From positions 1 to 64,000 of the forward strand of contig CALLXE010000034.1 of the NCBI GenBank assembly GCA_938015875.1: DNA of 64,000 nucleotides, read 5' to 3'. The position numbers and the translations under genes are program-made. The DNA comes from an uncultured Robiginitomaculum sp. (GTDB lineage: Bacteria; Pseudomonadota; Alphaproteobacteria; Caulobacterales; Maricaulaceae). The notes beneath the pieces were generated by a model, which saw nothing but the letters and a program-made list of their open reading frames with translations, was not told the DNA's origin and searched no databases. Of this stretch, positions 10,312 through 19,538 are shown piece by piece. How positions within the stretch are numbered: position 1 is the first letter of the stretch; each line of letters begins with the position of its first letter.

Positions 10312-13300
10312 CTACTGACCCGGCAGAGGCATACGGCCAACTACAGTGCCGTTTGCGGCAACGATGTTACCGGTTGAACGGTCCAGGCGACCGATGATGG
10401 TGCCTGCAGAGTTCCGCACACTTCCGTTTGACAGGAGCGTGAAGCCGCCTGCTGAACCGAAGCTTGCACCGCCTGTGCTCATTGAACCGGAGCCCATGGA
10501 ACCTGAGGACATTGATCCGCCGGTTACTGAACCACCGCTCATAGAGCCGCTGCCGAAGCTGCGAAGCTGAGCGCCGGAGACTGCGCCGCGCATCAGGATG
10601 GAACCTGATGAGGAGACGATGTCGCCATTGCTGTTCACGGTACCGATTTGGCTGCCGGAGCTGTTAAACACAGTGCCGTTTGACCGGATGGTGTAACCGC
10701 CGACTGACATGCCGCCTGCGGATGAACCGCCTGAGACAGTGCCGCCTGTGAAGCCGCCTGCAGAGGATCCCGTGCCGAAGCCGGTTGATCCGCCTTGGAC
10801 AGTTCCTGTCGCGCCACCGGAGTAGCTTTGACCGGAGACCATAGAGCGCCAGTTAACACCCAGGGCATCAACAGTTCTCAGTGTCAGGCCACCTGTGGAC
10901 AGGTTACGGCTTGTCTGGAACTGCTTAACCGCAGCGTATGTACCTTGGCCCAAACGTCCGTCGACTGCACCTGTGTAGAAGCCTTGCGTTTTCAGGGCCC
11001 GCTGGATGGCGGAAATCACTGAAGTGTTCGCATTCGCTTCACACAGAACCTGACGCCATTCCGCACGTTCCTCAGAAACCTGAGTGCGCTTCACAACATC
11101 CTGATACTCGGCCGGGATAGCCACAACTTGCGTAGAGGCCGGCTGTACCAATTTTTGGACAGTGACGGTCTCGTAGCGAGCCGGGATTTCACGGCGCTCA
11201 GTGCGAGGAGCCTGGTCTACCACGCGGCGCGTGATAGTTTTCGTTACAGCCGGGATGGTCCGCTCTTGCGTGCGGGCCGGTGTCTTAACGACGCGGCGTG
11301 TGACTTGCTTCGTGACAGCAGGGACCGAACGCTGAGCTGTACGGGCCGGCGTTTTAACAACGCGAACCGTCTCAGTTTTCGTAACCGCCGGGATTGCACG
11401 CTCTTGCGTACGGGCCGGCGTTTTCACAACGCGGCGTGTGACTTGTTTTGTCACGGCCGGGATGCTGCGTTCCTGTACAGTCGCCGGTGTCTTAACGACG
11501 CGGCGAGCCACTTGCTTGGTCACGGCAGGGATGACGCGCTCAACTGTCCGTGCCGGCGTTTTCACAACGCGGCGTGTTTCAGTCTTCGTAATCGCCGGGA
11601 TTGTCCGCTCTTGTGTCCGCGCCGGTGTCTTGACGACCTGACGGGTAACAGTTGCGGTCTTAGCCGGGATTTGGCGTTCCTGCACGCTGGCCGGAGTTTT
11701 CACAACGCGGCGTGTGACTTGTTTCGTCACAGCCGGGATGCTCCGCTCGCGGGTGCTTGCCGGTGTTTTGACCACGCGACGGGTAACCTGCTTGGTCACA
11801 GCCGGGACAACACGTTCTTGTGTTGCGGCCGGCGTTTTAATGACGCGGCGGGTTTCCATCTTCGTGACAGCCGGAATTGTGCGCTCTTGCGTCCGGGCAG
11901 GGGTCTTCACAACGCGGCGGGTAACAGTAGCTGTTTTGGCCGGAATTGTGCGTTCCTGTGTGGACGCCGGAGTTTTCACAACGCGGCGGGTTTCCTGCTT
12001 GGTGATCGCCGGGATTGCACGCTCTTGTACAGAGGCCGGACGGTCAACAACACGGCGGGTAACCTGCTTGGTCACTGCAGGAACAGTGCGTTCCGCAGTC
12101 CGTGCCGGTGTCTTAATCCGGCGGCGGGTTTCCTGCTTGGTGATCGCCGGGATTGTCCGCTCTCTTACAGAGGCCGGAGTTTTCACGACGCGGCGGGTAA
12201 CCTGTTTGGTCACAGCCGGAACAACACGCTCAGCCGTACGGGCCGGTGTCTTGATCCGGCGGCGGGTTTCCTGCTTGGTGATCGCCGGGATTGTACGCTC
12301 GCGTACAGAGGCCGGAGTTTTGACCACGCGGCGGGTAACCTGCTTGGTGACAGCCGGAACAACGCGTTCTTGCGTCGCTGCCGGCGTTTTGATCACGCGG
12401 CGGGTTTCCATCTTCGTGACAGCCGGGATTGTGCGCTCTTGCGTACGGGCCGGGGTCTTCACAACGCGGCGTGTGACTTGTTTTGTCACAGCCGGGATTG
12501 TGCGTTCCTGGGTCGCAGCCGGAGTTTTAATCACGCGGCGTGTTTCCATTTTGGTCACAGCCGGGACAGCACGTTCCTGTACAGACGCCGGACGGTCGAC
12601 AACACGGCGGGTGACCTGTTTGGTCACAGCCGGGACAACACGTTCAGCCGTACGGGCCGGAGTTTTCACGACGCGGCGGGTTTCCTGCTTAGTGATCGCC
12701 GGGATAGCGCGCTCACGCGTGCTGGCCGGAGTTTTGACCACACGGCGGGTAACCTGCTTGGTGACAGCCGGAACAACGCGTTCCTGCGTTGCCGCCGGTG
12801 TCTTAATGACGCGGCGGGTCTGCATTTTAGTCACAGCCGGGATTGTCCGCTCTTGCGTACGGGCCGGTGTCTTAACGACGCGGCGTTGTACTTGAGCTGT
12901 TACAGCAGGAACAACACGTTCACGCGTACTTGCCGGTGTCTTGATGACGCGGCGCGTTTGCATTTTCGTGATGGCCGGGATGGCCCGTTCCTGAGTGGAC
13001 GCAGGTGTTTTAACGACGCGGCGCTGAACCTGAGCGGTTACAGCCGGGACAACACGTTCAGCCGTCCGGGCCGGCGTTTTCACGCGGCGACGGGTTTCGA
13101 CTTTGGTGATGGCCGGAACACTGCGCTGTTGCGTAGACGCCGGACGGTCAACAATACGGCGGGTGACTTGCTTGGTAACCGCCGGAACAATGCGTTCCTG
13201 AGTGGCCGCCGGTGTCTTAATGACGCGGCGGGTTTCCATCTTAGTCACAGCCGGGATTGTCCGCTCTTGCGTGCGGGCAGGCGTTTTCACGACGCGGCGT

Positions 13301-16300
13301 GTCACTTGCTTGGTCACCGCAGGAACAACGCGTTCCTGTGTTGCAGCCGGTGTCTTGATGACGCGGCGGGTTTCCATTTTAGTCACAGCCGGAATTGTCC
13401 GTTCCTGCGTAGATGCAGGGCGGTCAACAACGCGGCGTGTCACTTGCTTGGTCACAGCCGGGATCACACGTTCAGCCGTCCGGGCCGGCGTTTTCACGCG
13501 GCGACGGGTTTCGACTTTAGTGATGGCCGGAACAGTCCGCTCCTGCGTGGATGCAGGTGTCTTAACGACGCGGCGGGTAACCTGTTTCGTGACAGCCGGA
13601 ATAACGCGCTCCTGTGTCGCCGCCGGTGTCTTAATGACACGACGGGTTTCCATCTTCGTAACCGCCGGGATAGTCCGCTCACGCGTACTGGCCGGTGTCT
13701 TAACGACGCGGCGGGTTACTTGTTTGGTCACAGCCGGAACAACACGTTCGACGGTCGCTGCCGGCGTTTTAACAACGCGGCGGGTTTCGACTTTAGTGAT
13801 GGCCGGAATAGTGCGTTCCTGCGTAGAGGCAGGACGGTCAACAACACGGCGGGTAACCTGTTTGGTTACAGCCGGGATTGCCCGCTCACGGACGCTGGCA
13901 GGGGTCTTCACAACACGGCGGGTGACCTGACGGGTCTGAGCCGGAATTGTGCGTTCCTGTGTGCTGGCCGGACGGTCAACAACACGGCGTGTGATCTGCT
14001 TGGTAACCGCAGGAACAACGCGCTCCGCAGTCCGTGCAGCGTTTTTGATACGACGGCGTGTTTCAACCTTCGTAATCGCCGGGATTGTCCGCTCTTGTGT
14101 ACGGGCCGGTGTCTTAACGACGCGGCGCGTAACCGTTGCAGTTTTTGCCGGAATGACGCGTTCTTGCGTAGACGCCGGCGTTTTTACAACACGGCGAGTA
14201 ACCTGGCGGGTTTGCGCCGGAATTGCCCGTTCTTGCGTAGACGCAGGACGGTCAACAACACGACGTGTCACCTGTTTGGTTACTGCAGGAACAACACGCT
14301 CTGCAGTACGGGCAGCGTTTTTGATACGACGACGTGTTTCAGTCTTCGTAACGGCCGGGATTTTCCGTTCCTGCGTGGATGCAGGGCGGTCAATGACGCG
14401 GCGCGTAACAACTTCGGTACGGGCAGGGATAACGCGTTCTTGCGTAGAGGCAGGACGGTCAACGACGCGGCGTGTGATCTGCTTGGTAACAGCAGGGACA
14501 ACACGCTCAACAACGCGGGCTTCTTCGGAAACAACACGTGTTGTTTCAGTGCCCATGCGCTGTGCATAGTCACCGCCGAGGAGGCGTCCGCCGACAAAGT
14601 TGCCGGACGCGTCGTAAAGACCGCGTGCAGCTTTGTTGCCGTTTACGTCATATCCGCCAATGCCGTTTGAACCGGCGCGGGACAGGATGGAAGCCAAAGA
14701 CTTACCGCCCGGCAATGTAGCATTGCCAAGGAGACCCAAACGAGCCGCTTCGGAGAAGCGCATTGATTGAGCGGCACGGTCAGTTACGCGGCGCGTAATC
14801 GTCGAAGTCTGAGCCGGAACAGCAATTTCTTGCGTAGAGGCAGGACGGTCGATGACGCGTTTCGTGATGGCTTTCGTTACAGCCGGGATTTGACGCTCGG
14901 TTGTCCGCGCAGGGGAAACAACAACCTGTTTGGTGATTGTTTTGTACTGCGGCGGGATTTCAACGCGGCAAAGGATTTCGCCGGTGTTGGTAACCACGGT
15001 ACCTGTTGATTCAACGGTTTCTTCGCGAACGCCGTTAAAGACAGTGAACTGCTGTGGTTGGTTGATGTTGACAACTGTGCCGCCATCTTGGGTCAGGTTA
15101 GACGCACCGGAGCCGGCAGTCTGGATAGCCTGTGAACCCGGTTTCCACTCAACACGGCCCGGAGCAACAAGGACTTGCTCTGAACGTGTTTCGTAGCGTG
15201 CAGGGATCACTGTGATGTCTGTCGAGGCAGGCTTCACAACGATTTGCTCTGTGACCGTGCGGTATGTTGCAGGAACAGCGCGCAGTTGCGTAGACGCTTC
15301 TTGTGTGACGATCGTTTCAGTAACTGTGCGGTATGAGGCCGGGATCACAACGATCGGATCGACCGCTTCCTGAGCAACATAGCTGCGCGATTGCGATGCG
15401 AATTTCGCAGGCAGTGCGGAATATTCAACCGTTTGCGGCTGAACAACAACAGTTTCAGTGACAGTTTTGAAGGTCGCCGGAATTGTTACCAATTCAGTTG
15501 ACTGCTCTTGGACCACAACAGTTTCAGAAACAGTTTTGTATGTCGCAGGGATTGCAACCAACTCAGTGGAGGCTTCCTGAACAACAACAGTTTCAGCATA
15601 TGTTTCATACTCAGCAGGGATGCTGACATATTCAACAGTTTGCGGCTGAACAACAACAGTCTCTGTGACGTTGCGGAACGTTGCAGGGACAGTCACCAGT
15701 TCTGTGGACGCTTCGCGAGACACAACAGTTTCAGTCACAGTTTCGTAAGTCGCCGGAATAGAGACAAGCTCTGTAGAGGCTTCTTGGACGACAACAGTTT
15801 CAGAAACAGTCTCAAACGTGGCCGGGATTGTAACCAGCTCTGTAGAGGCTTCCTGTACAACAACAGTTTCGGAGTATGTTTCATACTCGGCAGGAACCGT
15901 CACGTAGTTCACTGTTTGCGGCGTAACCACAACAGTTTCAGTGACGTTTCTGTAAGTCGCCGGGATGGAAACAAGCTCTGTAGAGGCTTCCTGAGAGACA
16001 ACAGTTTCAGTCACGGTTTCAAACGTGGCCGGGATTGTGACCAATTCTGAAGTTGCGTCCTGAACAACAACTGTCTCTGTGACAGTTTTGTATGTCGCAG
16101 GGATGGAGACCATCTCTGTGGAGGCCTCCTGAACAACAACAGTTTCGGAAACAGTTTCAAATACAGCAGGAACTGTTTGGTAAGCCACAGTCTGCGGCGT
16201 TACGACTACAGTTTCAGTCACGGTTTCGAACGTCGCCGGGATTGTTACCAGCTCAGTTGACGCTTCCTGAACAACAACAGGCTCTGCAATCGTTTCGTAT

Positions 16301-19300
16301 GTCGCCGGGATGGTGACATAATCAACAGTTTGCGGCGTTACGACAACAGTCTCTGTGACGGTTTCGAACGTGGCCGGGATTGTGACCAATTCAGTCGACG
16401 CTTCCTGAACAACAACAGTTTCGGAATATGTTTCGTATTCAGCCGGAACCGTGACGTAATCAACGGTCTGCGGCGTTACAACGATTGTTTCTGTAACGTT
16501 TCTGTAAGTGGCCGGGATTGTGACCAACTCTGTGGACGCTTCCTGAACAACAACAGGCTGCTGAACTGTTTCATAAACAGGCGGGATCGCAACATACTGA
16601 ACAGTTTGCGGCGTTACCACGATTGTTTCAGATACAGTCTCAAACGTGGCCGGGATTGTGACCAGCTCTGTAGAGGCTTCCTGAACAACAACCGGCTCAG
16701 CAACGGTTTCATATGTCGCCGGGATGGTGACGTAATCAACAGTTTGCGGTGTTACGACAACAGTTTCGCTGACAGTTTTATAAGTCGCCGGAATAGAGAC
16801 AAGCTCCGTAGAGGCTTCTTGGACAACAACAGTTTCAGAATATGTCTCAAACGTGGCCGGAACCGTAACGTAATCAACAGATTGCGGCGTAACCACAACA
16901 GTTTCAGTCACAGTTTCAAATGTTGCCGGGATTGTTACGAGCTCAGTAGAGGCTTCCTGAACAACGATAGCTTCCTGAACTGTCTCATAGACAGCCGGGA
17001 CAGAGATATACTCAACAGTTTGCGGCGTAACCACAACAGTTTCAGTAACAGTCTCAAACGTTGCCGGGATTGTGACCAGCTCTGTAGAGGCTTCCTGAAC
17101 AACGATTGGCTCCGCAACGGTTTCATATGTTGCCGGAATGGTGACGTAATCAACAGATTGCGGCGTTACAACAACAGTCTCAGTGACGGTTTCGAATGTC
17201 GCCGGGATCGTGATCATTTCAGATGACGCTTCCTGGACAACAACTGTCTCTGTAACCGTTTCGAATGTCGCCGGAACCGTAACATAATCAACGGATTGCG
17301 GCGTCACGACGATTGTGTCTGTGACAGTTTTATATGTCGCCGGAATTGTGATCAGCTCTGTGGACGGCGCCTGAACAACGATCGCTTCGGAAACAGTTTC
17401 GTATGTGGCCGGAATGGTCACATATTCAACACCTGCATCCTGAACAACGATTGTTTCAGTGACCGTGCCGTATGTGGCCGGGATTGTGACCAACTCTGTG
17501 GACGCTTCCTGAACAACAACAGGTTCTGCAACAGTTTCGTATGTCGCCGGAATTGTGACGTAATCAACAGTTTGCGGCGTAACAACAACAGTCTCAGTGA
17601 CTGTTTCGAACGTTGCCGGAATGTTTACAAGCTCTGTAGAGGCTTCCTGAACAACAACCGTGTCAGTGTAGGTTTCATACTCAGCAGGCACTGTGACGTA
17701 ATCAACGCTTTGCGGCGTGACAACGATTGTTTCAGCAACAGTCTCGTACGTGGCCGGGATTGTCACCAACTCTGTAGAGGCTTCCTGAACAACAACAGTA
17801 TCTGTGTATGTTTCATACTCAGCAGGGACCTCAACGTATTCAGTCGTCGCCGGTTGAACCACAACAGTGTCAGTTACAGTTTTGTATGTCGCCGGGATGG
17901 AAATCATCTCGGAGGAGGCTTCCTGAACAACAACAGTCTGTGTTTGCGTGCCGTAAGTGGCCGGAATTGTCACAAGCTCTGTGGACGCTTCCTGAACAAC
18001 AACAGTCTCAGAAACAGTCTCATATACAGGCGGAACAGTTACCAGCTCTGTAGAGGCTTCCTGAACAACAACAGCTTCTGCAACAGTTTCATATGTCGCC
18101 GGAATTGAAACGTAGTCTACGGTTTGGGGGGTAACCACGACAGTTTCAGTAACGGTTTCAAACGTCGCCGGAATTGTAACCAACTCGGAAGAGGCTTCCT
18201 GAACAACAACAGTTTCGGCAACTGTGCCGTATGTTGCCGGGATCGTTACAAGCTCAGTCGCTGCATCTTGAACAACAACGGTCTCAGAGACAGTTTCAAA
18301 TGTTGCCGGAATTGTTACGAGCTCTGTAGAGGCTTCCTGAACAACGATTGTTTCAGCAACAGTCTCATACTGAGCCGGAACAGTTTCGTAAGCAACAGAT
18401 TGCGGCGTAACGACAACAGTTTCAGAAACAGTTTCGAATGTCGCCGGGATTGTCACCAACTGCGTGGAGGCATCCTGAACAACAACAGTTTCTGTGACCG
18501 TACCGTATGTTGCAGGGATCGTGACGAGCTCGGTAGAGGCGTCCTGAACCACAACAGTGCGGGTTTCCGTGCCGTATACGGCGGGGATTGTCTGATATTC
18601 GACAGTCGCAGGCTGAACAACGATTGTTTCAGTCTCCGTGCCGTAGACAGCCGGGATAGCGACAAGCTCTGTGGAGGCTTCCTGAACAACGACAGTTTCA
18701 GTCACTGTGCGGAAAGAGGAGCCTGCCAAAGCAGAGCCGGAGCCGCCGGTTGAAGAGTAAGAGTTAACAGCGTTGCGATTAACAATACTGCCGCTGAGGC
18801 CAACAAGGTTACCGCTTGTGTCGAGTGAACCGACGCGGCGACCGTTGGAGCCGTAAACAGCCATGTCAGAATCAACGCGATAAGTCGAGTTGCCGACACG
18901 CAGCATAGTTGAGACAGACGAGTTAGCACCGATCAAAGTGAGCGGGTTAACGGCGCTGCGGGCAATCATGTTGCCGCCTGTGCCGACGATATTGCCGCTC
19001 GCATCAACAGTGCCGATGCGCGCGCCCGACGCATTGCGTACTGTTCGTGAGGAGTCGACCATATACTTAGTGCCGCCGATTGTCAGCGTGATAGCGCCTG
19101 TACCGGGAACCAAGCGTGTTGATGAACCCGCACCGACAGGTACGATTTCATAACTGGCTTCCTGAACCAAGACGCGTTCTGTAACCGTTTCAAAACGGGC
19201 AGGTATCTTTGTGATCCGCTCAGAGGCAGGCTTCGATACAATACGCGTGCTCGATGTTTCGTAAGTCGCCGGGACAATAACCCGTGCGTAACATTCACCG

Positions 19301-19389
19301 GGCAGCGCATTCGCCGGCGGAAGTTCTTGCGCTATCGTTGGCGACGCGATTGCGACGACACTAGCGGCTAATAGTAGAGTGCGTTTCAT
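10312..19389 (-). CDS. Giant secreted 23-aa-repeat protein with acidic and basic repeat blocks and a peptidoglycan-binding domain
   Basis: Single uninterrupted ORF; N-terminal signal MKRTLLLAASVVAIASPTIAQ (ATG at 19389; the ORF track uses 19404). Tandem VVVQEASTELVTIPATYETVTET and RVVKTPASTQERTIPAVTKQVTR repeats; PG_binding_1-like ISAIQRALKTQGFYTGAVDGRLGQGTYAAVKQFQ near the C-terminus. Confidence 0.95.
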   Translation of the reverse strand: MKRTLLLAASVVAIASPTIAQELPPANALPGECYARVIVPATYETSSTRIVSKPASERITKIPARFETVTERVLVQEASYEIVPVGAGSSTRLVPGTGAITLTIGGTKYMVDSSRTVRNASGARIGTVDASGNIVGTGGNMIARSAVNPLTLIGANSSVSTMLRVGNSTYRVDSDMAVYGSNGRRVGSLDTSGNLVGLSGSIVNRNAVNSYSSTGGSGSALAGSSFRTVTETVVVQEASTELVAIPAVYGTETETIVVQPATVEYQTIPAVYGTETRTVVVQDASTELVTIPATYGTVTETVVVQDASTQLVTIPATFETVSETVVVTPQSVAYETVPAQYETVAETIVVQEASTELVTIPATFETVSETVVVQDAATELVTIPATYGTVAETVVVQEASSELVTIPATFETVTETVVVTPQTVDYVSIPATYETVAEAVVVQEASTELVTVPPVYETVSETVVVQEASTELVTIPATYGTQTQTVVVQEASSEMISIPATYKTVTDTVVVQPATTEYVEVPAEYETYTDTVVVQEASTELVTIPATYETVAETIVVTPQSVDYVTVPAEYETYTDTVVVQEASTELVNIPATFETVTETVVVTPQTVDYVTIPATYETVAEPVVVQEASTELVTIPATYGTVTETIVVQDAGVEYVTIPATYETVSEAIVVQAPSTELITIPATYKTVTDTIVVTPQSVDYVTVPATFETVTETVVVQEASSEMITIPATFETVTETVVVTPQSVDYVTIPATYETVAEPIVVQEASTELVTIPATFETVTETVVVTPQTVEYISVPAVYETVQEAIVVQEASTELVTIPATFETVTETVVVTPQSVDYVTVPATFETYSETVVVQEASTELVSIPATYKTVSETVVVTPQTVDYVTIPATYETVAEPVVVQEASTELVTIPATFETVSETIVVTPQTVQYVAIPPVYETVQQPVVVQEASTELVTIPATYRNVTETIVVTPQTVDYVTVPAEYETYSETVVVQEASTELVTIPATFETVTETVVVTPQTVDYVTIPATYETIAEPVVVQEASTELVTIPATFETVTETVVVTPQTVAYQTVPAVFETVSETVVVQEASTEMVSIPATYKTVTETVVVQDATSELVTIPATFETVTETVVSQEASTELVSIPATYRNVTETVVVTPQTVNYVTVPAEYETYSETVVVQEASTELVTIPATFETVSETVVVQEASTELVSIPATYETVTETVVSREASTELVTVPATFRNVTETVVVQPQTVEYVSIPAEYETYAETVVVQEASTELVAIPATYKTVSETVVVQEQSTELVTIPATFKTVTETVVVQPQTVEYSALPAKFASQSRSYVAQEAVDPIVVIPASYRTVTETIVTQEASTQLRAVPATYRTVTEQIVVKPASTDITVIPARYETRSEQVLVAPGRVEWKPGSQAIQTAGSGASNLTQDGGTVVNINQPQQFTVFNGVREETVESTGTVVTNTGEILCRVEIPPQYKTITKQVVVSPARTTERQIPAVTKAITKRVIDRPASTQEIAVPAQTSTITRRVTDRAAQSMRFSEAARLGLLGNATLPGGKSLASILSRAGSNGIGGYDVNGNKAARGLYDASGNFVGGRLLGGDYAQRMGTETTRVVSEEARVVERVVPAVTKQITRRVVDRPASTQERVIPARTEVVTRRVIDRPASTQERKIPAVTKTETRRRIKNAARTAERVVPAVTKQVTRRVVDRPASTQERAIPAQTRQVTRRVVKTPASTQERVIPAKTATVTRRVVKTPARTQERTIPAITKVETRRRIKNAARTAERVVPAVTKQITRRVVDRPASTQERTIPAQTRQVTRRVVKTPASVRERAIPAVTKQVTRRVVDRPASTQERTIPAITKVETRRVVKTPAATVERVVPAVTKQVTRRVVKTPASTRERTIPAVTKMETRRVIKTPAATQERVIPAVTKQVTRRVVKTPASTQERTVPAITKVETRRRVKTPARTAERVIPAVTKQVTRRVVDRPASTQERTIPAVTKMETRRVIKTPAATQERVVPAVTKQVTRRVVKTPARTQERTIPAVTKMETRRVIKTPAATQERIVPAVTKQVTRRIVDRPASTQQRSVPAITKVETRRRVKTPARTAERVVPAVTAQVQRRVVKTPASTQERAIPAITKMQTRRVIKTPASTRERVVPAVTAQVQRRVVKTPARTQERTIPAVTKMQTRRVIKTPAATQERVVPAVTKQVTRRVVKTPASTRERAIPAITKQETRRVVKTPARTAERVVPAVTKQVTRRVVDRPASVQERAVPAVTKMETRRVIKTPAATQERTIPAVTKQVTRRVVKTPARTQERTIPAVTKMETRRVIKTPAATQERVVPAVTKQVTRRVVKTPASVRERTIPAITKQETRRRIKTPARTAERVVPAVTKQVTRRVVKTPASVRERTIPAITKQETRRRIKTPARTAERTVPAVTKQVTRRVVDRPASVQERAIPAITKQETRRVVKTPASTQERTIPAKTATVTRRVVKTPARTQERTIPAVTKMETRRVIKTPAATQERVVPAVTKQVTRRVVKTPASTRERSIPAVTKQVTRRVVKTPASVQERQIPAKTATVTRQVVKTPARTQERTIPAITKTETRRVVKTPARTVERVIPAVTKQVARRVVKTPATVQERSIPAVTKQVTRRVVKTPARTQERAIPAVTKTETVRVVKTPARTAQRSVPAVTKQVTRRVVKTPARTQERTIPAVTKTITRRVVDQAPRTERREIPARYETVTVQKLVQPASTQVVAIPAEYQDVVKRTQVSEERAEWRQVLCEANANTSVISAIQRALKTQGFYTGAVDGRLGQGTYAAVKQFQTSRNLSTGGLTLRTVDALGVNWRSMVSGQSYSGGATGTVQGGSTGFGTGSSAGGFTGGTVSGGSSAGGMSVGGYTIRSNGTVFNSSGSQIGTVNSNGDIVSSSGSILMRGAVSGAQLRSFGSGSMSGGSVTGGSMSSGSMGSGSMSTGGASFGSAGGFTLLSNGSVRNSAGTIIGRLDRSTGNIVAANGTVVGRMPLPGQ
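10850..11037 (-). other. Peptidoglycan-binding (PG_binding_1-like) domain within the giant protein
   Basis: NTSVISAIQRALKTQGFYTGAVDGRLGQGTYAAVKQFQTSRNLSTGGLTLRTVDALGV. Confidence 0.85.
11055..14545 (-). repeat. Basic 23-aa (69-bp) in-frame tandem repeat block, about 50 units
   Basis: Recurring ...RRVVKTPARTQERTIPAVTKQVT...; unit number estimated from span divided by 69 bp; boundaries approximate. About three further units lie at roughly 14775-14985, before a Gly-rich insert. Confidence 0.9.
15165..18715 (-). repeat. Acidic 23-aa (69-bp) in-frame tandem repeat block, about 50 units
   Basis: Recurring ...TETVVVQEASTELVTIPATYETV...; unit number estimated from span divided by 69 bp; boundaries approximate. 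Confidence 0.9.
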
Positions 19390-19538
19390 ATTGAAAACCC
19401 CCATGGTTCACTCGAATAAAAAAACCACGCGCGCGGAATTGCGCGCATAATTACTGATAACCTAACCAAATGTTAACAAAAGGAAAGGCGTTAATGTGTT
19501 GATAGGACATATTTTGTCAAATTCAACAGCAAAGTTTA

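Noticed and set aside
11128-14670. 1180-aa plus-strand ORF and the overlapping 393-, 242- and 206-aa plus-strand ORFs across the basic repeat block
   Set aside because: They are antisense shadows: a 69-bp (multiple of 3) repeat whose complement lacks stops in a frame stays open throughout. The predicted proteins are Cys/Arg- or Val/Arg-rich nonsense, while the minus frame has a signal peptide, PG-binding domain and coherent repeats.
11055-18715. Regularly spaced repeats that could be mistaken for a CRISPR array
   Set aside because: Units are contiguous 69-bp coding repeats with no unique spacers, far too long in total, and in a single open frame.
15508-18753. Plus-strand Asn/Arg-rich ORFs antisense to the acidic repeat block
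   Set aside because: Same antisense artefact; no start context, no recognisable domain, and they are broken at irregular points.
10312-19389. Interpretation of the giant gene as a polymorphic toxin with the downstream SUKH gene as its immunity protein
   Set aside because: The C-terminus after the PG-binding domain is only Gly/Ser-rich modules with no toxin-like domain, and a terminator separates the two genes; kept only as a weak possibility in the SUKH finding.
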